Positions 1 through 5,589 of a DNA stretch of 5,625 bases are shown piece after piece. The number at the start of each line of letters is the position of its first letter. The stretch's first letter is position 1. The stretch is from CAYLZO01 sp964387775 (GTDB taxonomy: Bacteria; Chloroflexota; Anaerolineae; JAAYZQ01), in assembly GCA_964387775.1 (NCBI GenBank), contig CAYLZO010000291.1, positions 1-5,625 on the forward strand. Direction: 5' to 3'. The translations under genes were made by a program, and so were the position numbers. The notes below the pieces were generated by a model. The model searched no databases, was not told the DNA's origin, and was given only the letters and a program-made list of their open reading frames with translations.

Positions 1-1
1 G

Positions 2-1690
2 GGCCTCGTCGCCGGCATGGCCACCGAGACGAACAAGATCGGCTACGTGGCCGCCATCCCCATCCCCGAGGTCATCCGGGGCATCAACGCCTTTACCCTG
101 GGCGTGCGCACGGCCAACCCCGAGGCCACCGTCCACGTGGTCTGGACCAACACCTGGTTCGGCCCGCCCGAGGAAAAAGAGGCGGCCGAGGCCCTGCTCG
201 ACCAGGGCGTGGACGTCATCGCCCAGCACCAGGACACCACCGAGCCACAGAAAGCCGCCGCCGATCGCGGCGAGGTCTCGATTGGCTACAACGCCGATAT
301 GAGCACCTTTGTCGGCGACTCGGTGCTCACCAGCCCGATGTGGAACTGGGGCGCCAAGTACCTGGAGATTGCCAAGGAAGTGCTGGCCGGCACCTACAGC
401 ACCGAGTCGTACTGGGGCGGCCTGGAAGACGGCATCGTCGCCCTGGCGCCGCTCAGCCCCCAGGTCTCGGACGAAACGGCGGCCATGGTCGACGACTACA
501 GGAACCAGATCCTTAACGGCGATTGGGACGTGTTCTGCGGCCCGGTCTATGGCCAGAACGGCGAGCTTTCAGTTCCTAAGGGCACCTGCATGAGCGACGA
601 AGAGATGCTCAACATGGGCTGGTTCGTCGAGGGCGTCGTCGGCGAGGCGTCGGAGGAGCCGCCCGTGGCCGAAGGGGGCGGCGGCGAGACGGGCGATCTG
701 CCCAGCGCGGCCTTTGTCTACGTCGGCCCCACGGGCGACCTGGGCTGGACCTACGCCCACGACCAAGGCCGCCTGGCCCTGGAGGCGATGGGCGTCGAGA
801 CGGCCTACGCCGAGTTGGTGGCCGAAGGCCCCGATTCCACGCGCGTCATCCGCGACTTTGCCGAAAAGGGCTACGACATCATCTTTGCCACCAGCTTTGG
901 CTACATGGACTCGGTCATCGAGGTGGCGCCCGAGTATCCCGACACCGTCTTTGAGCACTGCACCGGCTACAAGACGGCCGAGAACGTGGGCATCTATGAC
1001 GGGCGCGGCTACCAGGGCTGGTACCTGGCCGGCATCGTCGCCGGCGAGATGACCGAGAGCAACGTCCTGGGCTACATCGCGCCCTACCCCATCCCCGAGG
1101 TGGTGCGCAACATGAATGCCTTCACCCTGGGCGCCCAATCGGTCAACCCCGACGTCGAGGTGCACCCCATCTGGATCTTTGCCTGGGTGGACCCGCCCAA
1201 GGAGCGTGAGGCGGCGGCGGCGCTGGTGGACTTGGGCGTTGACGTCATCGCCCGCGAGAGCGACTCGACCGAGGCCGACAAGCTGGCCCAGGAGGAGGGC
1301 ATTTACGTCATCGGCTACAACTCGGACGTGGCCCGCAACCAGTCGCCCAACGCCTTCCTGACCGCCCCGATCTGGCACTGGGACGTGTTCTACACCCAAG
1401 TCGTCGAGGAGGTGGCCAACGGCACCTGGACGCCCGCTCCCGACTGGTGGGGCATGTCCGACGGCATCCTGAGCCTGGCGCCCATCGCCGACTTTGTGCC
1501 CGACGACGTGGTGGACAAGGTCGAGGAGGAGCAGGCGCGCATCCTGGCCGGGGACTTTGACGTGTTCGAAGGCCCCATCAACGACAACACCGGCGCCGAG
1601 CGCGTGGCCGAGGGCGAGAGCATGACCGACGAAGAGATGTTGTCCTTCAACTGGCTGGTCGAAGGCATCGTCGGTGAGATTCCCGAATAA
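2..1690 (+). CDS. Tandem two-domain BMP-family substrate-binding protein (5' partial)
   Basis: This is a periplasmic or lipoprotein-type solute-binding protein of the basic membrane protein/PnrA-like class, which feeds purines or nucleosides to an ABC importer. The frame is open from base 2, so the gene starts upstream; the ATG at 17 is an internal Met. Domain 1 (2-646, about 215 residues visible) lacks roughly its first 110 residues and any signal peptide. A 19-residue linker rich in Glu, Pro and Gly (647-703) leads into a complete domain 2 (704-1678, 325 residues). Domain 2 has class motifs such as GDLGWTYAHDQGR, ATSFGYMDSV and PIPEVVRNMNAFTLG. Domain 1 shares PIPEVIRGINAFTLG and DQGVDVIAQH. 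From memory, these match the Brucella purine-binding BMP subclass better than the classical TmpC type. The copies are spaced about 343 residues apart, and 22 of 34 residues are identical where compared (2-103 with 1031-1132). No lipobox Cys lies between them, so this is one polypeptide. Family membership is secure; the ligand is inferred. Confidence 0.9.
   Translation, partial: GLVAGMATETNKIGYVAAIPIPEVIRGINAFTLGVRTANPEATVHVVWTNTWFGPPEEKEAAEALLDQGVDVIAQHQDTTEPQKAAADRGEVSIGYNADMSTFVGDSVLTSPMWNWGAKYLEIAKEVLAGTYSTESYWGGLEDGIVALAPLSPQVSDETAAMVDDYRNQILNGDWDVFCGPVYGQNGELSVPKGTCMSDEEMLNMGWFVEGVVGEASEEPPVAEGGGGETGDLPSAAFVYVGPTGDLGWTYAHDQGRLALEAMGVETAYAELVAEGPDSTRVIRDFAEKGYDIIFATSFGYMDSVIEVAPEYPDTVFEHCTGYKTAENVGIYDGRGYQGWYLAGIVAGEMTESNVLGYIAPYPIPEVVRNMNAFTLGAQSVNPDVEVHPIWIFAWVDPPKEREAAAALVDLGVDVIARESDSTEADKLAQEEGIYVIGYNSDVARNQSPNAFLTAPIWHWDVFYTQVVEEVANGTWTPAPDWWGMSDGILSLAPIADFVPDDVVDKVEEEQARILAGDFDVFEGPINDNTGAERVAEGESMTDEEMLSFNWLVEGIVGEIPE
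647..703 (+). other. Interdomain linker of the double BMP protein
   Basis: Nineteen codons encode ASEEPPVAEGGGGETGDLP between the end of BMP domain 1 (GVVGE) and the first beta strand of domain 2 (SAAFVYVG). The composition resembles the flexible Glu/Pro/Ala/Gly tether that usually follows the lipid-modified Cys in lipoprotein binding proteins. One reading is that an ancestral second gene lost its signal peptide and its tether became the linker. That history is inference; the composition and position are seen directly. Confidence 0.75.
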
Positions 1691-1755
1691 CCGGTACCGG
1701 GTATCGGGTATCGGGTACCGGGTGTCGCGCTTCAGATACCCGGATACCTGATACC
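1691..1755. repeat. GGGTAYC heptamer repeat forming an imperfect hairpin, cut by gap
   Basis: Directly after the TAA stop of the binding-protein gene lie five tandem heptamers: cggtacc (1692-1698), gggtatc (1699-1705), gggtatc (1706-1712), gggtacc (1713-1719) and gggtgtc (1720-1726). After a spacer of 8 nt come three inverted heptamers: gataccc (1735-1741), ggatacc (1742-1748) and tgatacc (1749-1755). The arms can pair as a long imperfect stem with one bulge and a couple of non-canonical pairs. The sequence then breaks into N, so the right arm may be incomplete. It could act as a 3' hairpin for the upstream mRNA, but there is no U tract to call it an intrinsic terminator. It looks like a dispersed intergenic repeat of the kind that breaks assemblies. 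Confidence 0.75.
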
Positions 1756-1855
1756 NNNNNNNNNNNNNNNNNNNNNNNNNNNNNNNNNNNNNNNNNNNNN
1801 NNNNNNNNNNNNNNNNNNNNNNNNNNNNNNNNNNNNNNNNNNNNNNNNNNNNNNN
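1756..1855. other. Assembly gap (100 N)
   Basis: Exactly 100 undetermined bases, the conventional filler for a scaffold gap of unknown size. It removes the 5' end and promoter of the nucleotidyltransferase gene. The true distance, and even the adjacency, between the binding-protein gene and the genes to the right cannot be taken from this sequence. Confidence 0.97.
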
Positions 1856-2194
1856 CCCGCTGCTGAGACGCGCAAAGAGCTGCTAGAGCGAGAACTGGAG
1901 CGTTACGTGCGTGTCTTGACCGAGCACGGCGATCTCCACAAGATTCTCGTGTTTGGCTCTCTCGTCACGGGCTCGATTCACGCCTGGTCTGACATCGACC
2001 TCGTGATCGTCAAAGAGACCGAACTTCCCTTCTGGCAGCGCCTGCGACAAACGCGAAAACTGCTCCATCCCCAGGTCGGTACAGACATTCTGGTCTATAC
2101 GCCGGAAGAGTTCGAACAATTGCGCCGAGACCGTCCCTTCTTCCAGGAAGAGATCGTGAGTCAAGGCGAGGTCATCTATGAACGAAGCAGCTGA
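1856..2194 (+). CDS. MNT-type minimal nucleotidyltransferase (5' truncated by gap), HEPN partner
   Basis: This is a small DNA polymerase beta-like nucleotidyltransferase; MNT proteins paired with HEPN proteins act as antitoxins that modify the HEPN toxin, with AMPylation shown for some pairs. A GTG at 1907 gives 95 residues, but the frame is open back to the gap and reads PAAETRKELLERELERY before it. That is a charged N-terminal helix typical of the family, so the real start is probably in or just beside the gap; 112 residues are visible. The active-site motif is GSLVTGSIHAWSDID at visible residues 34-48, with Asp46 and Asp48 as metal ligands; the third Asp is Asp77 in TDILVY. All three acidic residues are present, so the enzyme looks active. 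The 3' end overlaps the HEPN gene by 17 nt. Base composition is lower in GC than the transporter genes. The family call is firm; the antitoxin role is inferred from pairing. Confidence 0.88.
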   Translation, partial: PAAETRKELLERELERYVRVLTEHGDLHKILVFGSLVTGSIHAWSDIDLVIVKETELPFWQRLRQTRKLLHPQVGTDILVYTPEEFEQLRRDRPFFQEEIVSQGEVIYERSS

Positions 2195-2585
2195 GCGCTG
2201 GCTGACCTTTGCCCGAGAGGACCTCCGCGTGGCCGAACTGGTGCTGGAAGAAGGCATCTTTAACCAGGTCTGCTTTCACGCCCAGCAATGCGTCGAAAAG
2301 GCACTGAAAGCCGCGCTGGCGAGCCGGGGGCAGGTCCCTCCCCGCGTCCACTCGATTACGGATTTGCTGAGTTTCGTCCAGGTTGAGTACCTGGCCAAAC
2401 TGAGCGACGATCTGGTCTTGCTGGACGACTTTTACATCCCGACGCGCTATCCCGATGCCTTGCCCGGAACCTTGCCTGATGGCCTGCCCGGCAGAACTGA
2501 AGCCGAGTTCGCCTTGGCTGTTGCCCGCACAGCACTCGAGCGAATCGAAACCGAACTCGCCCCAGGGGAACAAGAGGATCGTTGA
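2178..2585 (+). CDS. HEPN-domain protein (putative toxin of MNT/HEPN pair)
   Basis: A 135-residue all-helical HEPN protein (PF05168-like) of usual length. Family marks are the FAREDLRVAELVL helix (11-23), FNQVCFHAQQCVEKALKAAL (28-47), VPPRVHSITDLL (53-64) and LLDDFYIPTRYPDALPG (81-97). HEPN toxins are RNases with an Rx4-6H motif. Here the Arg residues before His58 are Arg50 (seven residues between) and Arg56 (one between), so the canonical spacing is not met and RNase activity is uncertain. The ATG at 2178 overlaps the nucleotidyltransferase frame by 17 nt. A purine-rich AAGGCGAGG (2163-2171) sits 6 nt upstream, supporting this start and coupled translation. The TGA stop shares its A with the ATG of the ABC ATPase. 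It forms a toxin-antitoxin-like pair with the preceding gene; toxicity itself is not shown by sequence. Confidence 0.88.
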   Translation: MNEAAERWLTFAREDLRVAELVLEEGIFNQVCFHAQQCVEKALKAALASRGQVPPRVHSITDLLSFVQVEYLAKLSDDLVLLDDFYIPTRYPDALPGTLPDGLPGRTEAEFALAVARTALERIETELAPGEQEDR

Positions 2586-2587
2586 TG
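2572..2587 (+). promoter_or_regulatory. Shine-Dalgarno and TGATG stop/start overlap for the ABC ATPase
   Basis: AAGAGGA at 2572-2578, with GAGG at 2574-2577, lies 7 nt before the ATG at 2585. It decides that start over the TTG at 2582, which would add only one residue. The ATG shares its A with the TGA stop of the HEPN gene (2583-2585). This makes translational coupling of the ATPase to the MNT/HEPN genes likely. Confidence 0.75.
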
Positions 2588-4171
2588 ACGTCACAAGCAC
2601 CCGCCGTCGAGATGCGCGGCATCGTCAAGCGCTTTCCGGGCGTGGTGGCCAACGACCACGCCGACCTGGCCGTGCGCCCCGGCGAGATCCACGCCCTGTT
2701 GGGCGAAAACGGCGCCGGCAAGAGCACGCTGATGAACGTGCTGGCCGGCCTCTACCTGCCCGACGCCGGCGAGGTCCACGTCCACGGCCACCGGGCCGAC
2801 GTCCGCTCGCCGCGCGACGCCACCGAGCTGGGAATCGGCATGGTCCACCAGCACTTTATGCTGGTCCAGCCCCAGACCGTGGCCGAAAACGTCATCCTGG
2901 GGCTGCCCGAGCCCCGCTTCCGCCTGGACATGCCCGCCATCGAGGCCGAGATCCGCGAGCTGTCGGTCCGCTACGGCCTGGAGGTCGATCCGGGCGCCTA
3001 CGTCTGGCAGATCTCCGTCGGCGAGCAGCAGCGGGTCGAGATCCTCAAGATGCTCTATCGCGGCGCCGACGTGCTCATCCTCGACGAGCCGACGGCGGTG
3101 CTGACGCCCCAGGAGTCGGACGAGCTGGGGCGCACGATGCGCCAGATGGCCGACGAGGGCAAGGCCGTCATTTTCATCACCCACAAGCTGGGCGAGGTGA
3201 TGGACTTTTCCGACCGGGTGACGGTGCTGCGCCGGGGCAAGACGGTGGCCAACCTGGTGACGGCCGAGACGGGCAAGCGCGAGCTGGCCCGCGAGATGGT
3301 GGGCCGCGAGGTCGTCTTTCGCATCGACCGGGCCGAGTACGAGGTCGCGCCGGGGGCCATGGACGACGATTGCGCCATGCTGGTCGTGGAAAATCTGAGC
3401 GCCCTCAACGACAAGGGGCTGCCCGCGCTGCGGGACGTCTCCTTCGCCGTGAACCGGCACGAGATCCTGGGCGTGGCCGGCGTGGCCGGGAACGGCCAGC
3501 GGGAGCTGGCCGAGGTCATCACCGGGCTGCGCCAGGCGGCGGGCGGCGAGATCACGCTGTGTGACTGCGACGTGACCAACCGGCCGCCGCGCCGCACCAT
3601 CGACCTGGGGCTGAGCCACATCCCCGAGGACCGGATGCACACCGGCCTCATCGCCAACATGAGCGTCTGCGACAACCTGATCCTGAAAGAGTACCGGCGG
3701 CCGCCGCTGGCGCGCCTGGGCTTTCTGGTAAGGCGCGCCATCGCCCGCTTTTCCGACCGTCTCATCGCCGAGTACGAGGTGGCAACGCCCAGCCGCGAGA
3801 CGCTCATCAAGGGTCTGTCGGGCGGCAATCTGCAAAAGGCGCTGCTGGCCCGCGAGATCACGGCCGGCGGCTCGGTCATGGTCGCCGTCCACCCCACCCG
3901 GGGGCTGGACATCGGCGCCACCGAGTGGGTGCAGCGCAAATTGCTGGAGCAGCGACAAAAGGGTGCCGCCATCCTGCTCATCTCCGAGGACCTGGACGAG
4001 TTGCTGGCCGTCAGCGACCGCATCGCCGTCCTGTACGAGGGCCGCATCATGGGCATCGTGCCCGCCGAGGACGCCGACGTGGAAGAGATCGGGTTGATGA
4101 TGGCCGGGACGACGACGGAGAGACTGGAAACACACCACGCACCGCCGAGGACCTATGCGAATTCTATTTGA
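2585..4171 (+). CDS. Purine/nucleoside-type ABC importer ATP-binding protein (two cassettes)
   Basis: This cytoplasmic ATPase energises the BMP-type importer and belongs to the RbsA/NupO-like class with two fused ABC domains; 528 residues is normal. Cassette 1 is complete: Walker A GENGAGKST (40-48), Q-loop Gln89, signature SVGEQQ (144-149), Walker B VLILDEP with Asp167 and Glu168, and H-loop His200. Cassette 2 (about 266-508) is degenerate, as usual in this class. Its P-loop reads GVAGNGQ without Lys, the signature is LSGGNLQK (411-418), the Walker B region reads VMVAVHPTRGLD with His436 at the catalytic Glu position, and Ser467 replaces the switch His. So one of the two ATP sites is probably non-hydrolytic. 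The ATG at 2585 follows a good ribosome site. The 3' end overlaps the permease by 17 nt, indicating one operon. Nucleoside/purine specificity comes from the BMP and permease context, since the ATPase alone could be a sugar type. Confidence 0.95.
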   Translation: MTSQAPAVEMRGIVKRFPGVVANDHADLAVRPGEIHALLGENGAGKSTLMNVLAGLYLPDAGEVHVHGHRADVRSPRDATELGIGMVHQHFMLVQPQTVAENVILGLPEPRFRLDMPAIEAEIRELSVRYGLEVDPGAYVWQISVGEQQRVEILKMLYRGADVLILDEPTAVLTPQESDELGRTMRQMADEGKAVIFITHKLGEVMDFSDRVTVLRRGKTVANLVTAETGKRELAREMVGREVVFRIDRAEYEVAPGAMDDDCAMLVVENLSALNDKGLPALRDVSFAVNRHEILGVAGVAGNGQRELAEVITGLRQAAGGEITLCDCDVTNRPPRRTIDLGLSHIPEDRMHTGLIANMSVCDNLILKEYRRPPLARLGFLVRRAIARFSDRLIAEYEVATPSRETLIKGLSGGNLQKALLAREITAGGSVMVAVHPTRGLDIGATEWVQRKLLEQRQKGAAILLISEDLDELLAVSDRIAVLYEGRIMGIVPAEDADVEEIGLMMAGTTTERLETHHAPPRTYANSI

Positions 4172-5252
4172 GCGCCGGTTGGAGCCCTCACGCCGGGTCG
4201 CCGTCCTGGTCCCGATCTTGTCCATCGTGCTGGCCCTGGTCGTGGGCGGCATCCTGCTCCTGGCCGCCGGCGCCAATCCCATCGAGACGTATCGAGCCAT
4301 GTTCGACGGGGCCTTTGGCACCACCTACGCCCGTTCGGAGACGTTGGTGCGGGCCATCCCCCTGATGCTGACCGGCCTGGCCGTGGCCATCGCCTTTCGC
4401 ATGCTCTTTTGGAACATCGGCGCCGAGGGCCAACTGGTCATGGGCGCCATCGCCACGGCCTGGGTCCCGCTTTTTTTGCTAAAAGACAGCGGCTTGCCCG
4501 CCGGCGTGCTGCTGGTCCTGATGGGCCTGGCCGCGTTTGCCGCCGGCGCGCTGTGGGGCTTGATCCCGGCGGCGCTCAAGGCCTTTCTGCGCGTCAACGA
4601 GATCATTACCACCCTAATGCTCAACTACGTCGCCATCCTCTTTCTCGACTACCTCTACACCGGCCCCTGGAAGGACAAGGCGGGCTTTGGCTTCCCCGGC
4701 ACGGCCAACTTCAAAGAGATCGCCGCCTTACCGCGACTGCCCCAGGCGTGGGGCTTTGGGCGGGTGCACGTCGGCCTGCTCATCGCCATCGCCGCCGCGG
4801 TGGTCATCTGGCTGGTGCTGGTCCGCACCAAGTGGGGCTACGAGATCCGCGTCATCGGCGAGAACCCCGAGGCGGCGCGCTACGCGGGCATCAGCCTGGT
4901 GCGCAACATCCTGCTGGTCATGCTCCTGAGCGGCGGGCTGGCGGGGCTGGCCGGCTACGGGCAGGTGGCGGGCATCGCCTTCCGCCTGCAGAAGGGCATC
5001 GCCGTGGGCGACGGCTTTACGGCCATCATCATCGCCTGGCTGGCCAAACTGCACCCGCTGGCCGTGCCCGTCGTGGCCGTGCTCATGGCCGCACTGAGCG
5101 TCGGCGGCGACCAGATCACCATCACCATGGGCCTGCCGGCCGCCGTGGCCCGCGTGCTCCAGGGCGCCATCCTCTTCTTTGTCCTGGGCGGCGACATTTT
5201 CGTGCGCTATCGCCTACGCGTGGTGCGGACTGCGGGCGCCAATCAGCCATAG
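4155..5252 (+). CDS. ABC importer permease, first of the usual two (NupP/BmpC-like, BPD_transp_2)
   Basis: This inner-membrane channel subunit is 365 residues, standard for the family. About nine or ten hydrophobic segments are visible, near residues 16-39, 66-84, 92-109, 115-143, 150-169, 206-223, 250-270, 283-297, 302-316 and 329-348. Family motifs are NIGAEGQL (87-94), NEIITTLMLNYVA (148-160) and the cytoplasmic loop GENPEAARYAGI (235-246), which should dock on the ATPase. The ATG at 4155 lies 4 nt after CGAGG and overlaps the ATPase frame by 17 nt, so translation is probably coupled. The C-terminus looks complete, ending at a TAG. Related operons encode a second, shorter permease immediately downstream, usually overlapping; here higB follows instead. 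A run of seven T at 4471-4477 inside the gene does not disturb the frame. Confidence 0.94.
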   Translation: MRILFERRLEPSRRVAVLVPILSIVLALVVGGILLLAAGANPIETYRAMFDGAFGTTYARSETLVRAIPLMLTGLAVAIAFRMLFWNIGAEGQLVMGAIATAWVPLFLLKDSGLPAGVLLVLMGLAAFAAGALWGLIPAALKAFLRVNEIITTLMLNYVAILFLDYLYTGPWKDKAGFGFPGTANFKEIAALPRLPQAWGFGRVHVGLLIAIAAAVVIWLVLVRTKWGYEIRVIGENPEAARYAGISLVRNILLVMLLSGGLAGLAGYGQVAGIAFRLQKGIAVGDGFTAIIIAWLAKLHPLAVPVVAVLMAALSVGGDQITITMGLPAAVARVLQGAILFFVLGGDIFVRYRLRVVRTAGANQP

Positions 5253-5255
5253 TGT

Positions 5256-5284
5256 TTGACAACGCCATGTCTTCGTGCTATCAT
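5256..5284 (+). promoter_or_regulatory. higB: Sigma70-like promoter of higB
   Basis: A consensus -35 box TTGACA (5256-5261), a 17-nt spacer and TATCAT (5279-5284, one mismatch to TATAAT) make a strong housekeeping promoter. It begins 4 nt after the permease stop. The predicted transcription start, 6-9 nt after the -10 box, falls at about 5290-5293, at or within three bases of the higB ATG. No Shine-Dalgarno sequence precedes that ATG. The mRNA is therefore probably leaderless or nearly so. Confidence 0.8.
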
Positions 5285-5292
5285 TCGCATCC

Positions 5293-5574
5293 ATGATCAA
5301 GTCCTTTGCGTCCAAGGAAACGGAAAAGGTCTTCAACCGTCTGTTTTCGAGGAAACTGCCACAAGACATCCAACGGGCAGCGCGAAGAAAACTCTTGATG
5401 ATGGATGCGGCGGAGAATCTGAACGACTTGCGTGTGCCGCCATCCAACCGGCTCGAAAAGCTATCGGGCAGAAGAAGAGGGCAGTACAGCATTCGTATCA
5501 ACGATCAGTGGCGCATTTGCTTCGAGTGGGAAGACGGAGACGCCTACGAAGTCGAAATAACCGACTATCATTAG
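5293..5574 (+). CDS. higB: HigB-type mRNA interferase toxin (RelE/ParE superfamily)
   Basis: A 93-residue toxin of the HigB/'plasmid maintenance killer' family (PF05015-like), which cleaves mRNA at the ribosome and is normally neutralised by HigA. Family marks are MIKSFASKETEKVFNR at the N-terminus, KLPQDIQRAARRKLLMMDAA (21-40), LNDLRVPPSNRLEKL (43-57), GQYSIRINDQWRICFEW (63-79) and VEITDYH at the end. From memory, the C-terminal Asp91-Tyr92-His93 corresponds to catalytic residues of characterised HigB proteins, so the toxin looks intact. A GTG at 5275 is in frame, but the ATG at 5293 matches the family start and sits just after the -10 box. GC content is about 50% in a sampled line, far below the upstream transporter genes, which suggests transfer. 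No higA start is visible in the 51 nt that follow. Confidence 0.93.
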   Translation: MIKSFASKETEKVFNRLFSRKLPQDIQRAARRKLLMMDAAENLNDLRVPPSNRLEKLSGRRRGQYSIRINDQWRICFEWEDGDAYEVEITDYH

Positions 5575-5589
5575 TACTACAACCGCACT

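Noticed and set aside
569..1399. A 276-codon - strand frame within the binding-protein gene
   Set aside because: It is antisense to conserved BMP motifs and is composed of repetitive Val/Gly/Asp/His sequence; nothing supports it as a gene.
2..1690. Recent duplication or assembly chimera of one BMP gene
   Set aside because: The two domains are well diverged at protein level with coordinated differences, so a collapsed or doubled contig does not explain them.
1691..1755. Intrinsic terminator or CRISPR array
   Set aside because: There is no T tract after the hairpin, and the 7-nt units without spacers do not fit a CRISPR array.
2455..3564. A 369-codon + strand frame overlapping HEPN and ATPase
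   Set aside because: Its product is low-complexity Arg/Gly/Pro sequence, a frame shadow of the ATPase gene.
2591..4324. A 577-codon open frame on the - strand opposite the ATPase
   Set aside because: It is antisense to a fully motif-complete ABC ATPase, is rich in Gly, His, Asp and Val with no recognisable domain, and is explained by high-GC codon bias.
4471..4477. Run of seven T inside the permease gene as a programmed slippage site
   Set aside because: The frame before and after it reads through normal permease sequence, and neither shifted frame gives a sensible product.
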